Shown in pieces: positions 55,207 through 63,770 of a stretch of DNA of 64,000 nt. Below the pieces are notes generated by a model that made no database searches, was not told the origin of the DNA, and saw only the letters and a program-made list of their open reading frames with translations. Position numbers and translations under genes: made by a program. The stretch's first letter is position 1, and each line of letters starts with the position of its first letter. Location of the stretch: positions 1,364,001 to 1,428,000 of the forward strand of contig NZ_CP073696.1 of NCBI RefSeq assembly GCF_025264645.1, written 5' to 3'. This DNA is from Edaphobacter lichenicola (GTDB lineage: Bacteria; Acidobacteriota; Terriglobia; Terriglobales; Acidobacteriaceae).

Positions 55207-56393
55207 ATCCCACCTCCAAAATTATGCATACCAATCATCCCGCTTGTTTCCTGATTTCCGCTTCGATTGAACCGTTCCGCGCCTTGCTGAGCTCGTTGCT
55301 CCTTCTCTTGCGCATGACGGTCACGACGCACACGCTCCTCGGCTTTCTGTCGATAGAGGTAGGCAAGAATTCCGGCAACAGCAGCATATAGCTCAAACGG
55401 AATTGATTGACCAGGCTCTACCATCTTGTACAAACTTCGCGCCAGGGGCGGGTTTTCGATGATCGGAACACCAGCCCATCTGGCCTCTTCGCGAATCTCT
55501 GCGGCCAGCAGATCGCGGCCCTTGGCCAACAGCGTCGGCGCCGACATCGTCTCGAAACTGAACTCCAGCGCCACTGCATAGTGTGTAGGGTTCGTAATTA
55601 CCACGCTGGCACGAGACATATCTGTTTTCACCTTGCGTTTGCGCATCGCTCGTTGAATTTGTCGGATCTTCGCCTTCACCTGAGGATTGCCCATCGCGTC
55701 GCGCATCTCTTCGCGCAACTCCTGCTTGCTCATCTTCAACCGTTGATTCCAGCTCCGCCATTCGATGGCGTAATCCAAACCTGACCAGACCAACGTCACC
55801 CAGGCTGCATCCAGTGCGAGCCCATACGCGGCGGAGAAAGTCGCCGGTAGCCTCATCAAACTCATCACTGGCATCGGGATTATCAGCGTCTTCAGGACTC
55901 CCCATCCCAACACAACCATTACCGCTGCTGGCACCAGAGATTTCACTAGGCGCGTCGCGGACCGCAAGCTAAATAAGTTGCTAAAATTTGTGACCGGATT
56001 CAACTTCGAAAACTTTAGCTCCAGTGCACTAGGATGAATTTTTAGCCCACCGCTCTGTGCGACTCCCGATACCAGCGCACCGGAAAAGGCTGCCGCCATC
56101 ACCAGACCAACTGGAAGCAGCGCCGGCAAAAGAATTCGTCGCACTGCTTCAATAAAGAGTTGTTCACCACTTTGTCCGTTCACGCCGCTAATTCCTGTCG
56201 AGGCCGAGCGCAGACTTTCGACATACACCTTGCCCCAACTGGAAACAAATCCATTCGATATGGCCCCGATCGTCATGACTCCACCCATCATCGCCATTGC
56301 AGACAACAGTTCACGGCTACGAACGCTGTCACCCTTCTCCTTCGCCTTCTTCTTGCGCAGCGGAGTAGCCTGCTCCGTTCCCTTATCCGCCAT
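55203..56393 (-). CDS. flhB: Flagellar export switch protein FlhB
   Basis: 396 residues. The self-cleavage motif NPTH is at 268-271, the position known from enterobacterial FlhB, so specificity switching from hook to filament substrates should work. Four membrane helices precede it, and NPVTNFSNLFSLRSATRLVK is the conserved loop. The ATG at 56393 has AGGTGAG 5 bases upstream; the frame three codons longer lacks this. The C-terminus after about 355 is Gln/Glu/Arg-rich and poorly conserved. It lies between fliR and flhA and is translationally coupled to flhA. Confidence 0.95.
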   Translation of the reverse strand: MADKGTEQATPLRKKKAKEKGDSVRSRELLSAMAMMGGVMTIGAISNGFVSSWGKVYVESLRSASTGISGVNGQSGEQLFIEAVRRILLPALLPVGLVMAAAFSGALVSGVAQSGGLKIHPSALELKFSKLNPVTNFSNLFSLRSATRLVKSLVPAAVMVVLGWGVLKTLIIPMPVMSLMRLPATFSAAYGLALDAAWVTLVWSGLDYAIEWRSWNQRLKMSKQELREEMRDAMGNPQVKAKIRQIQRAMRKRKVKTDMSRASVVITNPTHYAVALEFSFETMSAPTLLAKGRDLLAAEIREEARWAGVPIIENPPLARSLYKMVEPGQSIPFELYAAVAGILAYLYRQKAEERVRRDRHAQEKEQRAQQGAERFNRSGNQETSGMIGMHNFGGGM

Positions 56394-56480
56394 AGATCTC
56401 ACCTGTCATAGATATTTCAGCCAGCAATAAAAAGGTGATTCGCACAGCACTACATACTCGCTATGCAAACGCAGTAACTG

Positions 56481-57263
56481 TCATGCCCGCACCAGCAGTT
56501 TTGCGGCGGCGTCCAACAACGCCGTGAAATGCCGCTCAATCCAGCCTGGCCATACCGCCAGACTCGCAATCAATACCACATACGACGCCATCGTCTTAAT
56601 GGGGATACTCACCACAATCGAGGGAAGCTGTGGAGACAAACGTGCCACCAAGGCAATCGTCACCTCTACCGCCAACGCAGCAGCCATCACCGGAGCAGCA
56701 AGCTGTATCCCGGCCAGAAAGATCCCACTCGCCATCATCGCCAACGCCACACCGGTCTTCGCCTGAATTACCGCTTGTCCTACCGGAACTGCAGAAAAGC
56801 TCCGTATCACTGCAGCCAGCAGACTCCTGTCCAGCCCTGAACCAATGATCACAAGTACACCCAACCAACTCAGCATCTGTCCCAGGGCTGCCGTCTCGAT
56901 CATCGAGTTTGGGTCTAGCAGATTCACCAGCGAAAAGCTGAACTGGAGCCCCAGGAGTGTCCCTGCAAATATCAGGGCCTCATTCAACAACATCAGAGAT
57001 AACCCGAACAGCAACCCGACTCCAAGCTCCCCGAGTAGCGCATTCCCATCGAGGACTGCCCGTGCACCCGGAACCGTTGCCACCGCGGGAGCAAGTAAGA
57101 CTGTCATCGCGAATACAAAGCCAGCCTTGATCCTTGGTGCTACAGCCGACGACGAGAACACTGGAGCGAATACCAGAAGTCCACTCAGCCGCACCATCAC
57201 CAAGATTGCTGTAGTGAGGTATTGCGGCCATTCCGTAATCAACCCAGTCACTTCGTGATCCAT
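56481..57263 (-). CDS. fliR: Flagellar export apparatus protein FliR
   Basis: 260 residues, usual length. Hydrophobic throughout with FliR motifs: RLSGLLVFAPVFSSSAVAPR, LNEALIFAGTLLGLQFSFSL and PSIVVSIPIKTMASYVVL. With FliP and FliQ it builds the export pore core. The ATG at 57263 is supported by AGGGG just upstream; a frame to 57362 would run back through most of the fliQ 3' end. Seven bases separate it from the fliQ stop. Confidence 0.93.
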   Translation of the reverse strand: MDHEVTGLITEWPQYLTTAILVMVRLSGLLVFAPVFSSSAVAPRIKAGFVFAMTVLLAPAVATVPGARAVLDGNALLGELGVGLLFGLSLMLLNEALIFAGTLLGLQFSFSLVNLLDPNSMIETAALGQMLSWLGVLVIIGSGLDRSLLAAVIRSFSAVPVGQAVIQAKTGVALAMMASGIFLAGIQLAAPVMAAALAVEVTIALVARLSPQLPSIVVSIPIKTMASYVVLIASLAVWPGWIERHFTALLDAAAKLLVRA

Positions 57264-57270
57264 GCTGCCC

Positions 57271-57540
57271 CTATCCCAGGTACTTGTGAAGGTCAGTAAA
57301 CATATGTACCGTGAAGCCGACAAGCCGATGCACCATCCAGGGCAGCACTGCAACGGTAACAATGAACACCACGACCAACCGTGGTACTGCCGTCAGCGTC
57401 TGCTCCTGAACACTGGTCAAAGTTTGAATCAGGCTGACCACAAGGCTTACCAAACACGCAGTCACAAGCAGCGGCGAACTGAGAAGCATGGCCTCCATCA
57501 ACAACTTCCGCATAATCTCCACCGTCTGGTCTGGTCCCAT
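57271..57540 (-). CDS. fliQ: Flagellar export apparatus protein FliQ
   Basis: 89 residues with two membrane helices, the FliQ size. Family residues: LLMEAMLLSSPLLVTACLVS, LVVSLIQTLTSVQEQTLTAV and PRLVVVFIVTVAVLPW. It packs around the FliP-FliR core of the export pore. The ATG at 57540 is preferred over the GTG just before it, since GGAG is 5 bases upstream. It lies 30 bases after fliP. Confidence 0.95.
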   Translation of the reverse strand: MGPDQTVEIMRKLLMEAMLLSSPLLVTACLVSLVVSLIQTLTSVQEQTLTAVPRLVVVFIVTVAVLPWMVHRLVGFTVHMFTDLHKYLG

Positions 57541-57570
57541 CACCGCTCCAATTTTCTAAACATCCTTACC

Positions 57571-58482
57571 TTAAAAGCTCTTGATCAACTGGTCTGCCAA
57601 CAAACTCCACCCATCGACCATTACGAAGAGCAGAATCTTGAGAGGAGTCGAAATTACCACCGGCGGTAGCTGCATCATGCCGATCGAGGTTGTAATACTC
57701 GCTACTACCAGATCGACTAGGAGAAACGGGAGAAACAAGATCGCACCAATCTGAAATCCAGCCTTCAACTCGCTCAGTATGTATGCGGGGACCACAACTT
57801 GAATTGGTAGATCTTCCCTCTTGTTTGGCCGCACAGCCATTCCAGCCGACGCAAAAATTGCGAGATCCTTGTCGCGGGCATAATGCAGCATGTATCGCTT
57901 CACTGGTTGCACGCCGAGGTCCAAAGCCTGTTCTCCAGTAATCGTTCCGGCGCTATAAGGATTAACTGCAGTTCGCTCCACGTCTAAGAGCACCGGCTGG
58001 ATCAAAAACCAGGTCATCATCAGCGCCAAGCCCATCAAAATCTGATTCGACGGTGCGGTTTGCGTTCCCAGCGCTTGTCGTAGAAAGTGAAACACCACAA
58101 GTAGCCGCACCATCGGAGTCATTGACAACAAGAGCGCGGGCAGTAATGTGAGAAACGTGAGACCGAATACAATCGCCCACGGCACGCTCTTGGTTCCGGC
58201 TAATTCGGACGCGATCGAACTGTTTTTCGCTCCCGTAGCGTTACCCAAAGGATCTACAGCTGCCCCCAAATGCGACTTTGTTCCAGTTCTGTCTCCGCCT
58301 GCCACAATTGACCCATCTGCTGTAGTGGAGTTTCTTGCTGATCGTTTTATCCAGAATGATTCAGGCGCGATCACCATTGCTTCCATGGTCGTACTCATCG
58401 TCTGAGCATGGGCCACCGTCGGATGCATCACTAGTGCACCTAAGACCCACACGAACCATGCCAATCGAAGCTTTATCTGCAT
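57571..58482 (-). CDS. fliP: Flagellar export apparatus protein FliP
   Basis: 303 residues. A cleavable signal peptide (1-26, ending TVAHA) is typical of FliP. A periplasmic Ala/Thr/Ser-rich segment (about 27-98) is longer than in E. coli (245 residues in total). The conserved core follows: LTFLTLLPALLLSMTPMVRL, VVFHFLRQALGTQTAPSNQI, YILSELKAGFQIGAILFLPF and IGMMQLPPVVISTPLKILLF. It forms the pore ring of the export gate. Its start lies inside the end of fliO (10-base overlap). Confidence 0.95.
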   Translation of the reverse strand: MQIKLRLAWFVWVLGALVMHPTVAHAQTMSTTMEAMVIAPESFWIKRSARNSTTADGSIVAGGDRTGTKSHLGAAVDPLGNATGAKNSSIASELAGTKSVPWAIVFGLTFLTLLPALLLSMTPMVRLLVVFHFLRQALGTQTAPSNQILMGLALMMTWFLIQPVLLDVERTAVNPYSAGTITGEQALDLGVQPVKRYMLHYARDKDLAIFASAGMAVRPNKREDLPIQVVVPAYILSELKAGFQIGAILFLPFLLVDLVVASITTSIGMMQLPPVVISTPLKILLFVMVDGWSLLADQLIKSF

Positions 58483-58784
58483 GACTCATCCAGATTGGTT
58501 GCCCTTGTGTCCAGGGACGCCTCGGTCGTCAAGCGCACAATAGTCACTATGCTATCCACGCCTGCTCCAACTAAAAAACTCTCGCCAGCACAAGTCACCA
58601 ACATGAGTTGCCTCTTCCCACCAAGCGGCAGCGATTCCACCAAGCGCAATTGCCTCTGCGTTGCCTCGCGTTGACCTCGCCAGGCGCGGAGCGACGTAAG
58701 AATCCAATCCGCCAACCCTTGCACTCCGGACGATGCGGTCGATATTGTTTCGTTTAAACCTGCAGAACCTTGCAAAAGCCGCAT
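58473..58784 (-). CDS. fliO: FliO-like flagellar biosynthesis protein without a clear membrane helix
   Basis: 103 residues from the ATG at 58784, with GAGGA about 8 bases upstream; the longer frame to 58844 has no such support. The C-terminal part fits FliO: RQLRLVESLPLGGKRQLMLV and TCAGESFLVGAGVDSIVTIV. Position between a fliN-like gene and fliP agrees. FliO normally starts with one membrane helix and helps FliP rings assemble. Here the N-terminal 35 residues (SAGLNETISTASSGVQGL and on) are only mildly hydrophobic, so the helix seems lost or replaced. Confidence 0.75.
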   Translation of the reverse strand: MRLLQGSAGLNETISTASSGVQGLADWILTSLRAWRGQREATQRQLRLVESLPLGGKRQLMLVTCAGESFLVGAGVDSIVTIVRLTTEASLDTRATNLDESCR

Positions 58785-58867
58785 GCACCATTCCTCACAA
58801 TCTTTATTTACCGGATGACAATCTCGTAATGGAGACCAGTTCAAGCCTTCGATTTATAAGCGAGCTT

Positions 58868-59206
58868 CTAACCCAACCTCGTCAATCGGAGTGCCATTCG
58901 CTGTTCTAGAATCTCAAATTCGCTCCAACCAACCTGAATCTGGCCGATCATCAAGGGCACATCCTCTGTATCTGGCGAGAGGCTCTCAAACACTTGGCCT
59001 TCTTTCAGCGAAAGCAGGTCCCGCACTTTGAAGTGATTCAGCCTCACTCCCACTCTTAGAGTCACTCGCAACTGCGCCAACCTCTCCCAAGCTGGATGCT
59101 CTTCAATGCGCGGCATCCAAGGCAAAACTGGAGTTATTTTTGCAACATCCAAGCCCGGTGCTTTTCCACTATCGCCGCTGAGTGTCGCCAACTCTGTTCC
59201 CGTCAT
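58868..59206 (-). CDS. Second FliN/SpoA-domain protein
   Basis: 112 residues with one SpoA-type domain: WERLAQLRVTLRVGVRLNHF, KVRDLLSLKEGQVFESLSPD and VPLMIGQIQVGWSEFEILEQ. It sits after fliL and before fliO, where fliM and fliN usually lie, and is more divergent than the FliN encoded at 50721-51017. It may be a second C-ring subunit or a degenerate copy. The ATG at 59206 lacks a strong ribosome binding site. Confidence 0.8.
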   Translation of the reverse strand: MTGTELATLSGDSGKAPGLDVAKITPVLPWMPRIEEHPAWERLAQLRVTLRVGVRLNHFKVRDLLSLKEGQVFESLSPDTEDVPLMIGQIQVGWSEFEILEQRMALRLTRLG

Positions 59207-59252
59207 AGTTCCTCAATTCCCTGCTCATCCATGAACGAGTCAGATCCGTCTG

Positions 59253-59834
59253 TTAGCGTTGCACTAGAAAATCAGTGAAGAACACATCCATCACTTTCAA
59301 ATCGGCGTTATGTTCAGCAAATGCCTTTTTTAAGTCCGCCTTCAAGTGCTCTTTACCATCAGCAGCGAGCAAACCATCTGCAGTTTGACGGCCAAGCACC
59401 ATAAGCGTGGTATCGCGCACAGAGGCCACAGCATCACTCGCGGCCGTGTCTTCCTTGGGTTTTTCTTCTTTTGCTTTGACGTCTTTTCCTTCTTCAACAT
59501 CAGCTACGCGCAGCGTTAAGGCCACGAGCAAATAGGAGCTTCCTCCAGAATCCGCCAGGTTCACTAAGACGGGCTCAAGTGCCAGAGCATGCGTCGCACG
59601 GGGACCGACACTCTCCGTCTTGTGCGTTGCATTTCCCTGAAGTGTCAATCGACCTGTCCGCGCAAGCCAGTACGCGACGATCCCAATTCCCAGAGTCGAA
59701 ATCAGTACACCAACCACTATCGCAATAAATAAAGGAGCTATAGGAAACTTGGAAGTATTGGAAGGAGAAGCTGAAGGGACGTTAGGAGGGGACGCAGCAG
59801 AAATACCAGCGAGAACTGTAGGAGAAGTAGCCAT
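59253..59834 (-). CDS. fliL: Flagellar basal body-associated protein FliL
   Basis: 193 residues: a Ser/Pro-rich N-terminus, one membrane helix (about 33-56, APLFIAIVVGVLISTLGIGI), and a periplasmic stomatin-like domain with ALEPVLVNLADSGGSSYLLV, the TLRV strand and the C-terminal VMDVFFTDFLVQ that typifies FliL. A charged, Glu/Lys-rich insert (about 113-128) is unusual. FliL stabilises the stator around the motor. No motA or motB lies in the window. Confidence 0.88.
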   Translation of the reverse strand: MATSPTVLAGISAASPPNVPSASPSNTSKFPIAPLFIAIVVGVLISTLGIGIVAYWLARTGRLTLQGNATHKTESVGPRATHALALEPVLVNLADSGGSSYLLVALTLRVADVEEGKDVKAKEEKPKEDTAASDAVASVRDTTLMVLGRQTADGLLAADGKEHLKADLKKAFAEHNADLKVMDVFFTDFLVQR

Positions 59835-60033
59835 GATGGCAGAAGAGAATGCAACCGGAGGGCCAAGACGTCATCTCCGAAAATTAGCGAATCTTCAGGA
59901 TCAACAACCTAAGGAGCTGCCGCTTGCGGTGGCCCATCGTAGAGGACTCGCAAAGAAATGGGGCGGCCAGCCGGTGAGATCGATCCACTGATCCTGTCAC
60001 CCGCTTGGCCACCCCTCTCCAATTCACGATGTT

Positions 60034-61278
60034 CTACCGAATCATCCCGATTACGTCTTGCGAGATCGTATCAAAGGTTGTGACTGTCTTTGAATTCGCT
60101 TCGAACGCTCGCTGCGCCACAATTAGATTAGAGAACTCTGTCGAAATATTAACATTTGACTGCTCCAACGCACTATCATCCACCGTGCCTCGCCCGCCAG
60201 TACCGGCCACACCGGCAACTGCCTGACCGGACGCAGCGGTCGTCTGAAAGTTGTTGCCCCCTACAGCAACCAGGCCTTGGACGTTAGTTACAGTGGCAAC
60301 TGCCACTTGTCCGATCGTCTCTTTATTGCCGTTGCTGAACTGGGCTTGAATAACGCCACTGGGGTCTACAGTGAACCCTGTGTAATTACCACTCGTGAAC
60401 CCGTCCGTCGGAGCAGCGCCGTTACTATTTGCAGAGGCCAGCTGAGTGATCGTAGGAGTAGAGCCGGTGTTATTCAGGCCATTCAGGTTCCAGTTGAACG
60501 TCAGATCGCTCGCCCCATCCGCCATTCCGGGAAAGCTAATCCCGGTCACACTCCCCGTCGGAGAAGTAAGATTGCCGTTCGTATCGAACGTCAAGGTCCC
60601 AGTGTTGTTCAGCGGTGTTCCGGTCGAACCCCCAGCCGGTAGTGTTACTGCATAACTCCACGTATTTGTACCCGTCTTGTCGTAGGTCACTGTGGCCTGA
60701 TGGCTTTGGCCCAGCGAATCGAAAACCTGTAAGGGTGACGTAAACGTAGTCCCCACTGTAGCGCCGGAGTTCAAGTTCGCAGTTATAGAAATATTCTGCG
60801 TTGCCTGAGCCCCCTCTGTCGCGCCGACTGGCAACGTGATCGCCTGAGGATTTGTGTTCGTATTGACCACACCAGCAACCGCAGGATAGCCAAGTACATT
60901 CTGACCGTCCTGCGTTATCAGACTGCCATTGTTGGCCACAGTGAAATTACCTGCGCGGGTCAGAGACTGTTGGCCATTCTGCTCCACGAGAAAAAATCCG
61001 CTGCCGTCCAATGCCATGTCGCTTGTATTCGCATTTGCGTCCGGTAGAAGTGTCCCCTCGCTGAAGTCCGTAGTCGTCGCTCCAACCTTTGTTCCTGACC
61101 CCGCCTGAATTGGATCGCCTGATCCAGACTGTCCTATCTGTTGGTAGAACAAATCTTCAAAGGACGTGTTCTGGCCTTTGTAGGCGGTAGTGTTGAGGTT
61201 TGCAAGATTATTCCCAATTGTGTTCAACGCGGTAGAATCGGCATCCAATCCAGAAAGCGCTATCGAAAAATTTCCCAT
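60034..61278 (-). CDS. flgE: Flagellar hook protein FlgE
   Basis: 414 residues, near the usual 400. The N-terminal rod motif ALSGLDADSTALNTIGNNLA and NLNTTAYKGQNTSFEDLFYQ, and the C-terminal helix NVNISTEFSNLIVAQRAFEA then NSKTVTTFDTISQDVIG, form the paired coiled coil shared by rod and hook proteins. The central part is Gly/Thr/Asn-rich beta structure. The start is the ATG at 61278 with GGAG 7 bases upstream; the frame to 61359 is longer but unsupported. About 200 bases without a recognised gene separate it from fliL. Confidence 0.95.
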   Translation of the reverse strand: MGNFSIALSGLDADSTALNTIGNNLANLNTTAYKGQNTSFEDLFYQQIGQSGSGDPIQAGSGTKVGATTTDFSEGTLLPDANANTSDMALDGSGFFLVEQNGQQSLTRAGNFTVANNGSLITQDGQNVLGYPAVAGVVNTNTNPQAITLPVGATEGAQATQNISITANLNSGATVGTTFTSPLQVFDSLGQSHQATVTYDKTGTNTWSYAVTLPAGGSTGTPLNNTGTLTFDTNGNLTSPTGSVTGISFPGMADGASDLTFNWNLNGLNNTGSTPTITQLASANSNGAAPTDGFTSGNYTGFTVDPSGVIQAQFSNGNKETIGQVAVATVTNVQGLVAVGGNNFQTTAASGQAVAGVAGTGGRGTVDDSALEQSNVNISTEFSNLIVAQRAFEANSKTVTTFDTISQDVIGMIR

Positions 61279-61388
61279 CGTTCTTCTCCTTTGATCCGTC
61301 TTGGTTGTAATCTTTCGTTTTGGTACCAGATGACTATGTCCAATGCGCCAGACAGTCACTTATAAAGTGATCAATATTTATCTGCGAA

Positions 61389-61943
61389 CTAGATGCCGCT
61401 GCTACCCCACAAGGCATTTTGACCAGGAGCGAACTGAATGCCTGATTGAGAATCCACGCTCGCTATCTCTTTCGTTTTTGCAATGGCGTCTGCGTTCGAC
61501 ACAGAGTTAGAGTCAGATCCGGACGAAGTGGGTGGCGTGGCTACGGTAGAACTTGGGTTTACCGTAAGGTCAATGTCGTTAAGAAGTGCGACAGAGTCAC
61601 CATCCCCCAACTGTGTAGTCTGATTGAGCTGAATCAACTGCTGCAGACTATTTACTTGGGTCAACTGCGTAATGTACTGGTTTGGGTCCGTCGGTTGCGT
61701 TGGATCCTGGTTTTGCAACTCGCTCACCAGCAAGGTAAGAAAGTCGTTCGCCGTAATGTCCGTAGAGTTGCTCGCAGAGCTGCCCGCACTGCTGGCGCTA
61801 CTGTTTGACGTACTATTGGTCGATGGTGCTGAACTCTTCGGCGTTGCTTGTGTGGCCGCACGTCGGGGAGTTAGTGCAGACGCAACCGACCTCGCCGCCG
61901 ATGCACCTGACGTTCCTATTGAATTAAGCTGTGACAAATCCAT
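61389..61943 (-). CDS. flgD: Flagellar hook assembly (cap) protein FlgD, short form
   Basis: 184 residues. The diagnostic FlgD core is ITANDFLTLLVSELQNQDPT, QPTDPNQYITQLTQVNSLQQ and LIQLNQ. The N-terminus is Ser/Ala/Thr-rich (about 25-60), and the C-terminus is short and polar; the Ig-like and Tudor-like domains of enteric FlgD (about 230 residues) are absent. The core alone is needed to cap growing hook. GAGGAG lies 8 bases before the ATG. It lies between fliK and flgE. Confidence 0.92.
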   Translation of the reverse strand: MDLSQLNSIGTSGASAARSVASALTPRRAATQATPKSSAPSTNSTSNSSASSAGSSASNSTDITANDFLTLLVSELQNQDPTQPTDPNQYITQLTQVNSLQQLIQLNQTTQLGDGDSVALLNDIDLTVNPSSTVATPPTSSGSDSNSVSNADAIAKTKEIASVDSQSGIQFAPGQNALWGSSGI

Positions 61944-61994
61944 CGTTCGATCTCCTCTTTCATTTGCCTCTAAAGTTCATCTCACTTGGCCGAC

Positions 61995-63704
61995 TCAAGC
62001 CCGTATGCTCAGCCAACTTCCTCCGCCCACATATGTCGCGAGCGGTGACGCTCCATTGTCATCAAATACATTCAAATTCTCATAACTCGCGACCTCATCA
62101 GCAGAATCCAAAACCCTTTCAGTGACGCTTTTATGATCCTTTCTTCCGTCATCCCCTCCATATTGCGTTTGTCCATTGCTTCCACTGTCCGTACCCGCTG
62201 CGGATCCTCGAGACTCGATCGCTGTCGCATGGACAACTACCGCATTCACTGTGATCTTCTCCAACTGAAGATAGGCAGTTATTGAAGGTAGCTCGCGATG
62301 TAACATCTCCTCTCCGGTGGTGGACGACGCAGACACTGACGCATTTACTGCGCCAGCGTCAGTCATCTCCGCACGGACCTTCAACCAACCGTGTGTTCCG
62401 TTCTGAATGCCTACCTCGAGGGCTGTTGGCGTGGCAGTCAACATCTGTGGCAGATTGTCGAATGAACCACCAACTCTGCCAGAACTTTCCCGTTCTCCAA
62501 ATCCCATCTGGAAATCCGTAGCATGGCCGCCAGTCTCAATAGGCGCTGACAACTTCATCACAGTCGAATCAGACGGCATATGCCCAGGGACAACCATCTC
62601 GGACCCGACTGCGTTGTTACCCGACATCGCATGGTCCGCGGTTATAGCAAAGCCCGACGTATTTTCCGGCTGCGAGTTGATGTCACCATTAACAGGCATC
62701 CCTGTAGGTAGCAGCTTCTCCACGCCAGCACCACGCTTCGTCGATTCCGCCGCGTCGATCACGACAGGCGAAACTGTCGCGACGTCGGCTTCGGGCGAAT
62801 CTTTTCCAGAGATGTATTTTGGCACCAAGCTGTCCTTCGTCGGAGTTATCTCAGCAAGGGAGCCTTTCCCTAACACGGAAACACCACCGAAATTTCCGCC
62901 TGGTGTGCTGATCGGTTCAGCTTTGGGTGCGCTACTCGCAGCAAGAGCAGGCGTTATGGAGGCCTCAATCGTATGTCCCATCCTGGAGTGATCTGAACCT
63001 TCCATCACTGTAGTTGAAACAGATCCAGCCTTTACTGCGACCGGATGCGGCGCGGTCGCGACGTTTTGCACGAGCAGTGGTGCCGCTTTGCTTGGCGGGC
63101 TTTTTGCCTTCTTCTCGGTTGAAAGAGTCTCCGCTGTTGAAGTGGTTTTTGTCGCTTCTTTCTGGACCTGAATCTGTCCGCCTGGTGATAGCGGTCGACC
63201 TTCAGCATGCACCTGTGACAAGAAAGCATCGTTCTTGAAACTAGGTTCTTTCCCATCTTGAGGTGCTGAGCTAACTTCAGGCACTGGCTCCGTATCTTCG
63301 GAAGACGGAACGTCCTCTACCTCAGAATCCTCGGACATATTCTTATCGTGAGACCCTAATACCGGCACTTTGTGCTGGGGGACAATTTTCCCGATAACCG
63401 ATTCTCCCGCCCCATCGACGTATTCTTGACCCGCCCCTACTGCAACCGCCTTTCCCTTAACTTCCGGCAACACAGCGAAGGCCTCATTCGCAGTTTTCGC
63501 CAGTGTCTCCTCCTTCGAGCTTTGCAGCACAGTTGCCACATGCCCTGGAGAAACATCCTCCGACATTTTGACAGTGCCGCCTAAACGCTCATCAAAGCTC
63601 TTCGCGAATGAAATACCATCTGTCGCCTCTCGATCGGTGCTTGCTGGACGCACGCTGGTCTGATCCGCTCCAAGTTTCATTAAAATTTCTGTGCTTATCA
63701 TCAT
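61995..63704 (-). CDS. fliK: Flagellar hook-length control protein FliK
   Basis: 569 residues, mostly polar low-complexity sequence as expected for this molecular ruler. The recognisable C-terminal FliK domain lies at about 430-510: LEVGIQNGTHGWLKVRAEMT, NASVSASSTTGEEMLHRELP and SITAYLQLEKITVNAVVV. The N-terminal about 400 residues are rich in Ser, Thr, Glu and Lys and vary between species. It is secreted during hook growth and triggers FlhB switching. Two adjacent ATGs (63704, 63701) follow GAGGA. Position between a fliJ-like gene and flgD supports the call. Confidence 0.85.
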   Translation of the reverse strand: MMISTEILMKLGADQTSVRPASTDREATDGISFAKSFDERLGGTVKMSEDVSPGHVATVLQSSKEETLAKTANEAFAVLPEVKGKAVAVGAGQEYVDGAGESVIGKIVPQHKVPVLGSHDKNMSEDSEVEDVPSSEDTEPVPEVSSAPQDGKEPSFKNDAFLSQVHAEGRPLSPGGQIQVQKEATKTTSTAETLSTEKKAKSPPSKAAPLLVQNVATAPHPVAVKAGSVSTTVMEGSDHSRMGHTIEASITPALAASSAPKAEPISTPGGNFGGVSVLGKGSLAEITPTKDSLVPKYISGKDSPEADVATVSPVVIDAAESTKRGAGVEKLLPTGMPVNGDINSQPENTSGFAITADHAMSGNNAVGSEMVVPGHMPSDSTVMKLSAPIETGGHATDFQMGFGERESSGRVGGSFDNLPQMLTATPTALEVGIQNGTHGWLKVRAEMTDAGAVNASVSASSTTGEEMLHRELPSITAYLQLEKITVNAVVVHATAIESRGSAAGTDSGSNGQTQYGGDDGRKDHKSVTERVLDSADEVASYENLNVFDDNGASPLATYVGGGSWLSIRA

Positions 63705-63770
63705 TGTTCCTCGCCATCTCCAGCAGTGAGTCTATTTGCACGACGCAGTCCAAATTCTCTATAAAATTCA

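Noticed and set aside
59835..60033. Searched for flbD or another small flagellar gene between flgE and fliL
   Set aside because: No frame with a flagellar motif or a convincing start; only short broken frames.
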